Below, one piece after another: positions 1-11,830 of a stretch of DNA of 64,000 bases. Positions within the stretch are counted from its first letter, which is position 1. The number at the start of each line of letters is the position of its first letter. The notes below the pieces were generated by a model that ran no database searches, was not told the DNA's origin, and saw only the letters and a list, made by a program, of their open reading frames with translations. The DNA is taken from positions 73,167,771 to 73,231,770 of the forward strand of contig OX457063.1 of assembly GCA_949752795.1 (NCBI GenBank), read 5' to 3'. Source of the stretch: Hyperoodon ampullatus. Lineage: Eukaryota; Chordata; Mammalia; Artiodactyla; Ziphiidae. The position numbers were made by a program, and so were the translations under genes.

Positions 1-334
1 ACAAAATTCTCCACTAGAGTCTCCAAAAAGAACACAGACATGCTGACACCTTGATTTTATCCCAGTAAGACCCATTTTGGATTTCTGACCTACAGAACTA
101 TAACATAATAAATTTGGGTTGTTTTATGGCACTTAGTTTGTGGAATTTGTTACAGCATCAATAGGAAGCTAATACGTAAGCCAATTTACACAGCTTCTTA
201 AGAGAATGGATTTCTACCATTTCTCTGTCCAAGGTTACTTTCAGGTATTGTGGTCAAAATACGGTAGAGTCCAGACGATATGGATAGACAACTATATTAA
301 GTTTATCTACTCAATATTTCTTAGTAGTGTTTCG

Positions 335-505
335 ATCCTGCCCACACATTAGAAGCATCTGAGGTGCTCTAAAAATATTAACTGCCAGACCCTACAGTAG
401 AACGATTAAATAAGACTCTCTGGAAAAGAGGCTTGGGCATTAATATTTTGTAAACAGTCACTAGGTGATTTTATTGTGAAGTCAAAGAGTTGAAAATTAG
501 TGGTC
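335..505 (+). mobile_element. MER5A-like hAT DNA transposon remnant
   Basis: The stretch resembles the MER5A consensus in order: an agcatctgaggtgct block, a degraded ggccccaccc-like block near 390, and a ttaggtgatt-like block near 465. It is heavily mutated and no clear terminal repeats or duplications remain. Identification is from memory of the consensus. Confidence 0.45.
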
Positions 506-1210
506 TACACTGACTCAAGTCATTGGGAGACACAAGAGGTGGTGCTGTACACAAAAATCTAAAACATATAGGACCACTGTAAGACATTATTAATAACCCA
601 CATTCTTCTCTTGTTCACCTCATGTTCCGTCTCTAGGTGATGTGTTTTTCCACCTATAATTGCTATATGCTTTATAGTCACCCAGTTCCTTCCCTATAAT
701 ATAATTATAAAAAATTGAAATCATTTTTTCAAGACATCCAAGAATGCTGAATGGACAATTCTAAAACCTTATCTCAACTCAGTTAAGTCCTACTGAGATC
801 TTATCTCTCTTTACTCCCTATGTCAGAAGAATGAACACTATTCTCATAGTTTGCTGGCTTCTCTTCTTTGTCTATTAGATCCTATTAATGCATACTGCCT
901 TTTCAATTCTGTTAACTCATTTTATTTCCACTAACTCAACTGCGTACTACTCCTCTACTATACAACTCATTCTCCTTCTGAAAGTCTCCTCTGACTAATT
1001 ATGTACAGAAAGAGATCAAATGAAAAAGACATAGCCACGTTGAACAGCAAAGTAAGCCTCATTATCAATCTAAATCAGAAGAGAAATGTGAAGTAGTAAG
1101 CAGGCTGGGGCCTGCTGCATAGTTGATCTGTTGGTTGAGGAATGAGGTTCAAGTGTGAAGAGACTAGAAGAAAGGTCATGCTTGAAATCAGGGACTAGAA
1201 TAAGATATCT
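506..1210. other. Unassigned AT-rich spacer
   Basis: No repeat family, coding frame or RNA gene is recognised here. The sequence is AT-rich with frequent stops in all frames. Confidence 0.5.
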
Positions 1211-1211
1211 T

Positions 1212-1452
1212 ACGAAATGTAAAATAGATAGCTAGTAGGAAGCAGCCGCATAGCACAGGGAGATCAGCTCAGTGCTTTGTGACCACCTAGAGGGGGTGGG
1301 ATAAGGAGGGTGGGCGGAAGACGCAAGAGGGAGGAGATACGGGGATATATGTATATGTATATGTATAGCTGATTCACTGTGTTTTACAACAGAAACTAAC
1401 ACACCATTGTAAAGCAATTATACTCCAATAAAGATGTTAAAAAAAAAAAAAA
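1212..1452 (+). mobile_element. L1 3' UTR, 5'-truncated, with A tail
   Basis: This is the cetartiodactyl L1 3' end: the block agcacagggagatcagctca, then tatgtatatgtatag, then gattcactgtgttttacaac. An AATAAA at 1427-1432 precedes an A run ending at 1452. The same 3' end is seen in reverse complement at 40977, 16162 and 51567. Only about 240 bp is present, so this is a severely 5'-truncated insertion. No clear target-site duplication was found. An apparent 61-aa minus-strand frame across it is spurious. Confidence 0.85.
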
Positions 1453-1789
1453 CCCTAACCTAGAGAGTGAGCTGAATAGAGCTGTAGCAGATCACTGACA
1501 AACTAAGCCTTATGTAAATTGTACTGAATTTTTAAGAAAAAAGGAGAAGGAGACTCAACCTTGCCTCTGAGGCCTGGGTCAAGCCACCCACTAGCTCAAG
1601 TATCTGGATGTGAAATATTCATAATTATTCTGCAGCATAGGAGTAACATGCTTGCAACACAGATCATATTTTGGCCAGACAAAAATAAATGAAGATAGAT
1701 AGGTAGATAGATAGGGCAAGAGTGAACAAATTCCCAATCAAGAAAGATCTGTAAATTTTTATTAAAAACTAGTGCTAAAAAAGACAGCA
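1453..1789. other. Unassigned spacer with short GATA microsatellite
   Basis: No gene or repeat family is recognised except a short interrupted (GATA)n run at about 1693-1714. Confidence 0.4.
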
Positions 1790-3070
1790 AACAAAATTAA
1801 AATCAACTACTCAACTACTGGGAAATAAATAAATGCAGACAAAACAAAAATAATAAACTAACTTGAAAAAGACTTTACAAACATATTTAGAATCTCAAAG
1901 ACATAAAGAATTAAATTATATCTACTAAAATAAAAAAACTAAGAAATTTTAAAACAAAACCAATTGTTAATTAATTAAAATAATTATTAAAAAGTTAAAA
2001 GACCAATCTTGGACATACAAGAAAGAGCCAATTAGAAATGCTGGAAATTAACAAAAATTGGGATTAAAAATCTCAAGAGAAGGAATTAATATCTAGATGG
2101 ATAGACATGAAGAGAGAATTCATGATCAGAAGACTGCACCAGGGGTTTTATCCAGATTGCAACACAGAGTGATCAAAAGTAAAAAAATATTAAATAGCAA
2201 TTTAAAAAAACCAGCAAACATAGGAAAAGATTGAAATATTCCAAGGTACAGTAAAGCCAGAAGAAGAGAATAGAGCAAATAACTAGGAAGAAATACTGAG
2301 GGTGATATGGTGAGTCCTTTCAAGCAATGGAAAAATAATAATGTACACAGGTCCTGAGTAAGTCAGAGATAAATATCTAGACATATTGTAATAAAACTGC
2401 GGAACATCTGTTATAAAAAGAAAATTTTATCATCTACCAGAAAGGTGGCAAATTACCTATAAAAGGATGAAATAAGGGGATTTCCCTGGTGTTCCAGTGG
2501 TCAAGAATCTGCCTGCCAATGCAGGGGACGTGGGTTTGATCCCTGGTCGGGGAACTAAGTAAGATCACACGTGCCGCTGGGCAACTAACCCCGCATGCCA
2601 CAACTACTGAGCCCACGTGCCCTAGAGCCCCTGCACCACAACTGGAGAGGAGCCCACGTGCCACAACGAAAGATCCCACATGATGCAATGAAGATCCCAC
2701 GTGCCGCAACTGAGACCCGACACAGCCAAAAAATAAATAAATAAAAGTAGCCTTCTCACTAGCAAAAATGGTGCCAGAAAACAAAGTAATACTATTTTCA
2801 AAATGCTGTTATTCCTAGAAATCAATAATTTCTAGAAATCATTACAAGCCACACTATTATTCAAGAGTGAGGACAAAATAAGTGCATTTTCAGATACACA
2901 AAAACTAATCACTCATAAACCCTCCCAGAAAGAATTACTCTGGGCCGTGCTTCACAAGGAGAATATAAACAGAGGCAAGGAATGATTACAAAAAGAATGG
3001 TAACTACAGAAACTGGAAAATTTTGTCAATAAACTTTAATCATTTTTTAAATAATTATATTCTTAAAAAG
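1790..3070 (+). mobile_element. Ancient L1/HAL1-type ORF1 remnant interrupted by a CHR SINE
   Basis: The plus strand follows the order of an old L1M/HAL1 ORF1: a gaattaatatctagatggat block near 2080, atccagattgcaacacagag near 2150, aaactgcggaacatctgtta near 2393, a ggtggcaaattacc block near 2443, then the gtagccttctcactagcaa block just after the SINE, and a cattttcagatacacaaaaac block near 2888. It is broken by many stops and frameshifts and cannot code. The SINE at 2476-2747 splits sequence that is otherwise contiguous in the consensus. Confidence 0.65.
2476..2747 (+). mobile_element. CHR-family SINE, long form
   Basis: It begins ggggatttccctggtgttcc and contains a tRNA-like B box (gtgggtttgatccctgg). 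It then has the ccacaactactgagcccacg modules typical of the longer CHR form and ends cacagccaaaaaataaataa. It is more diverged than the GC-rich copies elsewhere in the window, so it is an older insertion. It lies inside the ancient L1/HAL1 remnant. The target duplication is not clear. Confidence 0.85.
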
Positions 3071-3409
3071 GAAGATACAGTTAAAATGTAAGAATATAAT
3101 AGGGAGGAAGTGGGTAGAGGTGCAAATAAGCTTTTTTTTAAATTTGAGCAAAAAATAAAAATAAGGACTATCTTGGAATTTTTTATAAGACTACACAGGT
3201 ATTTCTGAAAGTGTATGGAACAAGAAATACATGTTGAAACATTTTAATTAAACTTAGATATTCAACCAATGTAAGATTCAAACAAATTTGAGTACCATGA
3301 AAGAGAATGGAGGGAGATAGTGTGTGTGAGTCAAGTAGATAATCCAAATAAATACGGATTCATTAGATTCAAAGGGGTGCCTCTATGGAATGTGGGATTG
3401 CAGTTTGTA
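3071..3409. other. Unassigned spacer
   Basis: AT-rich sequence without a recognised gene or repeat family. Confidence 0.4.
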
Positions 3410-3599
3410 AAAGGTGGGATGGGGGCTTCCCTGGTGGCGCAGTGGTTGAGAGCCTGCCTGCCGATGCAGGGGACACGGGTTCGTGCCCCGGTCCGGGAAG
3501 ATCCCACATGCCGCGGAGCGGCCGGGAGCCATGGCCGTTGAGCCTGCGCTCCGCAACGGGAGAGGCCACAACAGCGCGAGGCCCACATACAGCAAAAAA

Positions 3600-3645
<46 letters not shown>

Positions 3646-3653
3646 TGGGATGG
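3410..3653 (+). mobile_element. CHR-family SINE, GC-rich ~200-bp form, with target duplication
   Basis: The body starts near 3423 with gggcttccctggtggcgcag. It contains the tRNA-like A box region (ggcgcagtggttgagagcc) and B box (gggttcgtgccccggtccg), then the gccacaacagcgcgaggccc end. The tail is one interrupted A tract ending in 39 consecutive A (3605-3643). The perfect 13-bp duplication aaaggtgggatgg lies at 3410-3422 and 3641-3653. The long pure tail and intact duplication suggest a recent insertion. Several 60-85 aa frames cross it on both strands, but none is a gene. Confidence 0.93.
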
Positions 3654-4269
3654 AAAGGGGTTTTTTTTGTATGAACTCTTCCCTACTATTTTGTTACATT
3701 TTTTGATAAAAATTTAAAAAGAATCCAAGTTAATGTACGGTGTTTGTGATAAATAGTGATCCATTTGCTAAAACCCAGCAACACTTAACTGTCATTGATG
3801 TCAAAGGCATTTGTTTATTATAAAATTTTTCCACTATTAAATTGTGCAGCACTTGCTTTCATGAGATGTAGTTTGATGTTACGAATAACAGAATTGTTTC
3901 TATTTAGTTTAAAAGCTTCCTTTCCTGAAAACAGCTGGGTTTTTCTACAACTAAATGTGGTTAAAATAACCCTTCCAGTCTAAGTAAGTCTTCCTATTCA
4001 ATTTTACAGAAGGAAGTGAAAGACAAAATAAAACCACCCAGATTTAGGACTAAGATATGTGCTTGAAGATGCCAGTGTTCTCTAACGAGGTTTTCAGACA
4101 AAGAACTCTGAACTTAAAAGACTCAATGACACCTAACTGAAAAGAAAAGTCTCAAGAAAAATAAAAAGAAATTTTCTTAAATTTAGATTCTCTTTAGGGA
4201 TTGGTCATAGAAGCTATTTGAAAATCTCTGCATTTCTTCACAGAAAAACTTTAACGCCGTTTTATGTAT
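3654..4269. other. Unassigned spacer
   Basis: No supported gene or repeat. A short 62-codon frame at 3795-3983 has no recognisable protein features. Confidence 0.4.
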
Positions 4270-4600
4270 TTCTTTTTTTCTCATGTTTATTTTAAACACT
4301 AAAATAATGTTTCTTTAAAAATTTATACATTGCAGAAAATTTAAAAGAAGGGAAAAAAATTACCCATGGTTTCATCATAGGATTTCAATTTCTGTGAGTT
4401 TTATTGTTGTGTGTATAGTCTTCCATTCTTCTTCTTTTTAGTCTCTGTGCATGGGAGGTTTGGTTGCTTTTTTAATTTCTCTTTACATAATTGTAATCAA
4501 ACTGCATATAAAATTCTGCTCTTTTAAAGTAAGCATTTCAAGAAGTGGTTCATCCTCTTTAAGTCCTTTGGAGAACTACACACTTTATTTTTTGATATGT
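4270..4600 (-). mobile_element. Ancient L1ME-type 3' region fragment
   Basis: Resembles the reverse complement of old L1M 3' sequence: a gaaaatttaaaagaag block, ttacccatggtttcatcata, a tctctttacataattgtaat block, and atataaaattctgctctttt. The same order occurs in the related copy at 30780-31940. It is diverged and non-coding. Confidence 0.5.
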
Positions 4601-4607
4601 AACAATT

Positions 4608-5095
4608 ACATTTATTTGTTCAATGAATATTTCCTAACATATGCCAGGTACTGTTTGTCCTGGGTGCTAGAGAGAGAAAAAAATTATCTTCCCTCCTGGA
4701 GCTTACACCCTAATGGGGGAAAAACTCACACTGAGGATAATAAATAGTAGTTTATATAGCATATTAGAAAGTGGTGTATACTATGGGAGATGTATATCTG
4801 AATAGAGAGATGAGGAGTGCTGGGGCAAGGTTCCAGTGCAGGTAGGGAAGGAAGGTCTCACTGGGAGATAACACTTGAGCAAAGATGTGAAATTGGCAAG
4901 AATCATGATCCATTTTGATTTCTGAAAGAAGGATGTCCAGGCAGGGTGGGCAGCCAGCGCAAAGGCCTTGAGGTGGGAGCATGCCTGGCCTATACAAGGA
5001 AGAACAAGGAAGCTAGAAGGGGTGGTCAAGATGTAGGGAAATAGAAGAACTTAGTGTAATTGGTGGCAGAGGGCAGGTCACATAGGATTCAAATC
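4608..5095 (-). mobile_element. L2 LINE 3' fragment
   Basis: The reverse complement matches the L2 3' end. On the plus strand the characteristic blocks are atgccaggtactgt, cctggagcttacaccctaat, ggaaggtctcactgggag, cacttgagcaaagatgtgaa and gcgcaaaggccttgaggtgg. It is heavily decayed with no usable frame. Confidence 0.8.
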
Positions 5096-5789
5096 ATTAA
5101 GTTCTTTGACTCTTGTTCGAAGAGAAATGCGGGACCAAATTTACAGAAATTAGTTTCTGTGGAAATTTGAGCAAAACATTTAATATATAAAAAACTAAAC
5201 TGGAGAAAATACTATATGCTGTATTGTAAAGAGGACGTTTTCAGGTCCTTTCAGGAAGGACTAAATGACCTTTCAATCTTTTACTTCTAAAATTGAACTC
5301 TGTTTAGTAACATTCTATTCAAAAATGCTTTTGGAAGAAAAATGTAGTATGATGGGTTTGTCACTGAGTTATGACACAGCAGGGTATTTAATCTGCCCTT
5401 GATTTAATCTTGAGACACTTGGTGCCAGGGCATTCTGACTATGGTCTCTGCTATGGAATTCTCTGCTCAGGTTGTCTTTTCATTTAAAATTAATTGAAAA
5501 AGTATCTATCTGCTGCTGTTTTCAACCACCTGAAAATGCATAAACGTTGAGTAGCCTGCAAAGTGTTTTTGGACTTCTCTTGTCTTCCTGTGTATTTTGT
5601 TGATGGGAGAACAGAGCTGTAAGATCAATGGGGTTTTAGTTTTATCATTATAGAGGGAGTCATACAATTTTTACGTTGCTATACTTTTCATTGCATGAAT
5701 GATATTTGGGATAAACAAATACATGTAAAAAATCTACATGAATATGTTAAGAGTTGTAAAAAGGATACCCACAGTCCATTCTGTCTTTT
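5096..5789. other. Unassigned spacer
   Basis: No gene or repeat family recognised. Confidence 0.4.
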
Positions 5790-6040
5790 ATCATTGATGT
5801 GACATTCACTCACTTAATATTTATTGACTTCTTATTCTGTGTCTGGAGCTGTTTTAGGTACTGCAGAACAAAAATGAAGAACAGTATAGTTCCTGCCTTC
5901 ATAGATTTTAAATTAGCAAGTCAATGTAGTGTGTCAAATGCTATGATGGTAGAAGTAAAAGATGCTATAAGAGCATATAGAGGGGGCATCTCATCCAAGA
6001 TTAGATGTGAAGTGTTATTCAGGGGATGTTTCAAATACTT
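5790..6040 (-). mobile_element. L2 LINE 3' fragment
   Basis: The plus strand shows the reversed L2 3' end: cacttaatatttattgactt, ctgttttaggtactgcagaa, gttcctgccttcatagattt and a later aagtgttattcagggg block. The 97-aa plus-strand frame across it is not a gene. Confidence 0.7.
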
Positions 6041-7936
6041 AAAGCACACATGCATGCACACAAAAATTCAAGCTTCGCATTTGCCTTTTTAAACACCTAA
6101 AATGGAATGTCCCTGGGGCTATTTTTCCTAGTAAGCAGGGCTTTTTAATTAGAGAACTGGGTCTGCTCCTCATTCTAAAGAGATAATCAGGGGATATCCT
6201 TGATAAAATAAAGTGAACAGATATTTGCTATTTCCACAAACTCTGAACTTTTGGATGGTCTATTATTTCACCTCATTAGAAACTTCCTACTCCTAGCAGA
6301 GTTCTAACCTGGGCTATAATTGCAGCAGATACTACCAGATTTTCAGCTAGTTGAAGTCAAACAAATAGCTGACTTCACCATCTTGGTTACTAGCAATTGG
6401 TATAGCAATTGTATTACGTGTAGATACCCAATGGAAAACAGCCAAGAGCCATTTTGAATGGAAGCCTTAAAGTTCCACAGAAGAAAAATTGACTGCCTCA
6501 AGTAAACTGGTTGGACAAACTGGATTTGGGATTGTCAATACAGGTGTCACACCAGCAGCAGAGGACAAGCGTCTGTTTTCCCTTTCCTTGGATGTACTTT
6601 AGAGATAAGACATGAGTCCCACTGTACTATCCAATAGTGATGGAAGAAAGAGTATTCATGGTGATTTTTAGTTTTCTACTTAGCCTGCAGCTGCAACCTG
6701 ATGTTTTCCAATGTATACTGTTCCTGTTTTCACAATCACTTTTTTCCCATGCAAAACTAACAGCTTCCCCTTGTATTTTGTTGACAAGGAGTTGGGATTT
6801 TGTTTCAGCAAACTAGTAAAGTAGAAACATTAACTCCCATGCCCTGGAGGAGAGAGGATGCGTCAAATATCAAGATAAAGCCCCAACCCTTGCCATGCTG
6901 GAAGGAGTTAGAATAGGTCCATGCTTTTAATAGAAATCACTCTATGTGCCACAAACAAATGTAAAAAGTCTGCAAAAGCTTCCAGCAGGAAGTAATTTCT
7001 AAGCCCTGAATTATGGGAGGAGTTATCCCAGGGAGGAGTGGTGGGAATGAATTTCAGGCAGACAACAGGTTGTGTTACCTGAAGCTAGAGAGAAAATGAT
7101 ACCTATAAAGAAATGAAGAGGTTCATATTCAATATGAATTGAGTGAAGAATATGAGATTACAGTATGTACCAATGCACTGAGAAGGGCTGCATGACCATT
7201 TGAAGAATCAATGACTGATAAATGTGTAGGTTTGTCCTGGAGAGTCGCAACTTATTGTGATTATGAAAAATTTGTGATTTTCAAAAGAACTGGCAAAACT
7301 CACTACAATCATTTTCTTGGAGAAGAGAATGAGATCCAAATTTTAATTTTTGGACAGAGCTCCAAGTCCCAGGGCCTTAACTTTAATGGAATATCACTGT
7401 AAATAAAAGAATAAATCTGACTCTATAATCCTCCAAATGTATTTTGAAGACATTTTATGTAAGTGAGTCTACATACCAAAATGTTAAAAAAATATGATGC
7501 TCTAAGAAAAGTCCTCAGATACACATTATTTAAAATAAAAAGTTCTTAACTTTATAGTAAACAAAATCTATTTGTAATACATTTTTTCCTAATATTTAGA
7601 TGATACATTATTCTTGACTTTATTTTTCTCATATGTTACATTTTCTGGAATCGGATTAATTTAGCCTTCATGTATTTTGAAATCATATACTAGGTCACCT
7701 CAAACTGATCTTTTTTTTTTTTTTTTTACTGAGAATATCATCTTAACATTTTCAGTGGAATACACATTCCAGACAGTTGGTATCATTTCTATTTCTCTAT
7801 CTGGTTCCCCGTGCTTGCCAGTATATGTAAGTGTATGATATTCACTTGGAATAAAGAAGACTGCATTTGCCATTAGGCTGGACTGGTGGTGTCTCCATAA
7901 TAACAACAGATTTCTGACACATGGCTTTAGTTACTT
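6041..7936. other. Unassigned spacer
   Basis: About 1.9 kb with no recognised gene or repeat family. A run of about 20 T near 7710-7730 might be a retroelement tail, but no element body or duplication could be defined beside it. Confidence 0.4.
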
Positions 7937-8184
7937 TATATAGTGTTGTAGGGCTTCCCCAGTGGCGCAGTGGTTGAGAGTCCGCCTGCCGATGCAGGGG
8001 ACGTGGGTTCGTGCCCCGGTCCGGGAAGATCCCACATGCCGTGGAGCGGCTGGGCCCATGAGCCATGGCCGCTGAGCCTGTGCGTCTGGAGCCTGTGCTC
8101 CGCAACGGGAGAGGCCACAACAGTGAGAGGCCCGCGTACCGCAAAAAAAAAAAAAAAAAAAGCAGGAAGTATATAGTGTTGTAG
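7937..8184 (+). mobile_element. CHR-family SINE, GC-rich form, with target duplication
   Basis: The body starts near 7952 (ggcttccccagtggcgcag), has the B box gggttcgtgccccggtccg, and ends gcccgcgtaccg plus A tail. The 15-bp duplication tatatagtgttgtag is perfect at 7937-7951 and 8170-8184. Eight extra bases (gcaggaag) separate the A tail from the right duplication. It landed at the 5' edge of the MIR that follows. Confidence 0.92.
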
Positions 8185-8430
8185 GCTGGAAAAAAATGTG
8201 AGTTCTAGAGACTCAGATCTAAGCCTGAAACTTAGCTCTTCATTTAAGACTAAAAACTCAGGAATATTCATTGCCTTCTCCAAATCTCAGTTTTCTAATA
8301 TGTAGTGGTAGTAAGGCCATTGCTCCAAGGTTGTTTTAAATATTAAAAATTTAATGAATATATACAAAGCGCCTACAACATGGTTGAGACTTAATGAATG
8401 ATAGTTGTGACTATAATAATAATGATCACA
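8185..8430 (+). mobile_element. MIR SINE
   Basis: Follows the MIR order: tRNA-derived part near 8200-8240, core with ccttctccaaatctcagttt near 8275, and a 3' part with gcgcctacaacatggttgag near 8370, ending in ttaatgaatgatag. It is old and diverged. Confidence 0.7.
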
Positions 8431-8491
8431 GTATTTACATAAACCAATAATAAGTATTTATGGAGACTGAGAAAAGAAGTTAGAAATCTTA

Positions 8492-8730
8492 AAGAAATAT
8501 CTTTTTTTTTTTTTTTTTTTTGCGGTACGTGGGCCTCTCACTGTTGTGGCCTCTCCCGTTGCAGAACACAGGCTCCGGACGTGCAGGCTCAGTGGCCATG
8601 GCTCACGGGCCCAGCCGCTCCACGGCATGTGGGATCTTCCCAGACCGGGGCATGAACCCATGTCCCCTGCATCGGCAGGCGGACTCTCAACCACTGCGCC
8701 ACCAGGGAAGCCCTCAAGAAATATCTTTTA
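8492..8730 (-). mobile_element. CHR-family SINE, GC-rich form, with target duplication
   Basis: Reverse-oriented copy: T tail, tgcggtacgtgggcctctca, a B box in reverse, and gccaccagggaagccc at the 8700 end. The duplication aagaaatatctttt lies at 8492-8505 and 8716-8729. It faces the plus-strand copy at 7952-8169, forming an inverted pair about 340 bp apart. Confidence 0.93.
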
Positions 8731-9172
8731 AAGAGATATGTGATGCTTTCTTATAAATAATTTAAATGAAGAGTGAAATCATCAAGTCAAATATTATATA
8801 TCATAAAGTAAAAACTCAAATGCTTATTATACATAACTAGTTCCTGGGTATATAAAGGATAGAAGTGTAATTTGAAAGACTTTAGCATTTCTATAAAACC
8901 TAAAATATAATTTTATTGCATATTTGTTTCTGGGATTTTCACCTTGCTATGCTATGTATTAAGTTCAGAAGTTTCCTATAACTACACTTTCACTTTCATT
9001 GATTAAAGATTATAAAATGACATAATCAATAAACATAATAAAAATGAGTATACCCTATTCTTGATATGATGAAGCTTATTCATTTCTAGTAATATACAAT
9101 GTTATTATGGTATATACATTATAAAGTAAAACTACATAATGACTATAATGTTAGCAGTCATTGATGATCATT
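8731..9172. other. Unassigned AT-rich spacer
   Basis: No gene or repeat family recognised. Confidence 0.4.
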
Positions 9173-9395
9173 GCTTATATCAGAGGTCAACAAACTATGG
9201 CCCATGGTTTGTTGTCATGCAGCTTATTTTTGTAAGTAAAGTTTTATTGAAACAAAGACATTTATTCATTTACATATCATTTATAGTATCTTTCGTGCTA
9301 TAACAGCAGAGTTGCAGCAGAGACCACATGAGTCTCAAGGTCTGAAATACTACCTGACCCTTTACAGAAAAAGTTTGCTGATCTCTGGCCTAAAT
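9173..9395. mobile_element. Non-autonomous hAT DNA transposon with terminal inverted repeats
   Basis: The element spans 9181-9387. Its 16-bp ends are cagaggtcaacaaact and, reversed, cagagatcagcaaact (14 of 16 match). It is flanked by 8-bp duplications gcttatat (9173-9180) and gcctaaat (9388-9395), 6 of 8 identical. Eight-base duplications are diagnostic of hAT. Inside is the ttttgtaagtaaagttttat block and a ccctttacagaaaaagtttg block of a common mammalian hAT MER family. No transposase is present. Confidence 0.85.
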
Positions 9396-11180
9396 TCATT
9401 ATTTTATAAAAATGGTCATTTTAGTTATGTCTTTCCTTCTTCAGTTATTAGCTGAACTATTGCAATAAAGAGAAAATTCCTCTCATCTACTTGGATACCT
9501 TGAAGTGCAAATTGCATAGAAGAAGCAGAATAAGTATTTTATTTGCTAGTTTTAAAAGTAAGTTGGTTTCTTGGCATCCTCCAGAGGCCAGCGATGAGTT
9601 GTGGGGTTTTTTAAGAAGTATTATTATCACCTCATTGATTTAAATATTTTAGATGTATTGTATTTCAATTCCTTGCATGTTCCACATTTACTGATGCTAA
9701 ATTGTCCCAGATTGTACTATTAAAAACATCAAGTAGGCTTCCAAGTCATTTTATGATTACCCTAGCAGTCTGTTTCCTTGCTTTGGTATGACAAACTGTT
9801 TCAGGCTCATAATTATATATCCTGCCCAAGGTGTGGAATCTGCCATTTCCCCCAAGGATCCTTGTATTCTTATGGAGAAAAGTGTTATTAGAGACCACTA
9901 TGAGGATCTAGGGATCTTGCTAGATCATTGTTTCTAGGATTTTTTTAAGTAGACTTAGCTAAAGAATGTTTTCATACATCACAATTACTTATAATTCATC
10001 AGGACTACAGAATTTTTACTTAATCTCATCTGTCTTTTGTCTGTATCCTGTTTCTCCCTTACCAAACCTCCCTGGTTCTCAATGACACCATAATAATTAC
10101 ATTTTTGGTTTTTATCTCACTATACAATACATACACAAAAGTTAAGAATAATGATACTAATTAACTAAAGATGCTATTTTTCCCCCTCTAGGTTATATCT
10201 CACTATATATATATTTAATACACAATTAAATATTACACATTTTAAAATTATTTGGTATATTGCTCTTCTGTATTTTGTCACAAACTCAACTACAGAGTCA
10301 AGTTTCATATGTTGAGTCATTATCTTTACTGTCTTCTCTGATCACAGATTATACTCATAATTCTGGACAGTCATCTTAAGGTTTTTATTTTTCACTTCAA
10401 CTGGAACTATGAAAGAGACTGTTTGTGGTCCTTTGGTTCCCCTTGTCCTTTTCAGAAGAAACATCTTTCATGCATAAGCAATTCACCACTGAGCAGATAT
10501 TAATACGATGATTGCTTGGAATATGTATTTTTCTTATACTGGGATAGCCAGCCTTATTGGATAGTGCTGTTCTGTATGAACATAGGTTTTAAGTTAGAAA
10601 TATAGCAAGAACAAGGGTATATATGGTGATAATCTTGTATGCTTTCTTAACTGAATAATTTGACATTCTAGAGTTATGTTCTGCTTACTCTGTCCTACTT
10701 TTTTTTTAATATAGAAATATGGGAAATAAACTACTTTAAACATCTTAGAAACAATAAAAAACCCACATGATTTAGAATAGTAACAAGGGAAACGTTAATA
10801 TTTGATGGACCCAATGGTCTCAACTACTGCCCCAAATATTTCTCATAGTCAATACAACATTTAGGTAAGATTTTGCATATGAAAATCTTAATTCTTAGAA
10901 GTGAAATAAAATATGTCAGTGTCAAGGTAGAATAAGAAAATGGCTATTTAACAGCACTCTGCATGCCAATAAATCATGGGGAATCTCTCTCTCCCTTATT
11001 CGCTCTCCCTAGTGGGATAAACATGGTTTGTCACATTCAGAGAATACTGTATACCGTAGGAATAATCAGAACGTATTGTTAGCTCCAATTTTCCATCATT
11101 TATTTTTCAGTGCCAAACAAAATAAACCTCACCACACAGTTTAGTCATGGGTAGAAAGAGAATTAGCCTTTTAATGGGAG
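9396..11180. other. Unassigned unique sequence
   Basis: About 1.8 kb with no recognised repeat family or gene. A short TA-rich run occurs near 10205. Confidence 0.4.
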
Positions 11181-11830
11181 CCGCTGTTTTAAAAAGTGGC
11201 TCTTAGAAGTAGAAGATGGAAGGAAACGCTGCTCATATTAATGCACAATTGTTCATTGTGCTTACTAATGCTATATAGAAAAGCCTCTTTAAAAAGTTTT
11301 CATTACTACATATTTTGCATAAATGCCCATATTAAAAATCAATGTACTATTTGCCTCTGAAAATACTGCAGCTGATCTGGAAGTCCATTTGAAAGAAAAC
11401 TGAACTCAATAGACACAGACTGATTCTTCATCCATCTGACATGTCATGCCAACAAATGGGTTTTTTGTGCACTCTGTCAGGGTCTTAATCAGTGTCAAGA
11501 CAGCCCCCAGCACCAACTCAGCTCTGAGAGCTCTTCTCACACTTAATCCTTCAACTTGTATATGTTGTAGAGACATTCAGATGAGGCATGATAATACACA
11601 TGATTTACTTGGTTCTGTCAATTCTTGGATTTGTCACACATCAAAATTGCATAAAGCTGAATCTCTCCCACCTGAACTACTTAAAGAGTACGTTGCAAAG
11701 ATAATAATTCTAATTGCCATGAAGAACTATTTATTGTAACTTGATGTTTGCATTTTTATAAAAAGAGGTTTCAATAAATGCATTAGTAAAACTGTAATAA
11801 TTAGGTCCTCATGAATAGATGTTTGTGTAT
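11181..11830. other. Repeat-free block, candidate conserved non-coding element
   Basis: No interspersed repeat is recognised. The block holds a hyphenated palindrome at 11243-11261 (gcacaat-tgttc-attgtgc) built from two ACAAT/ATTGT cores. A 97-codon plus-strand frame at 11446-11739 starts MPTNGFF but shows no domain, signal peptide or known motif, and I do not treat it as a gene. Conservation is a suspicion only and was not measured. Confidence 0.25.

Noticed and set aside
3430..3500. tRNA gene suggested by A and B box sequences
   Set aside because: The boxes belong to the tRNA-derived head of the CHR SINE. It lacks a mature tRNA fold and anticodon arm and is followed by SINE sequence and an A tail.
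7705..7730. T tract as the tail of a minus-strand retroelement
   Set aside because: No element body, polyadenylation signal or target duplication could be identified beside it.
11446..11739. 97-codon plus-strand frame as a gene
   Set aside because: No domain, signal, Kozak or splice context or known family. Kept only as part of a candidate non-coding element.
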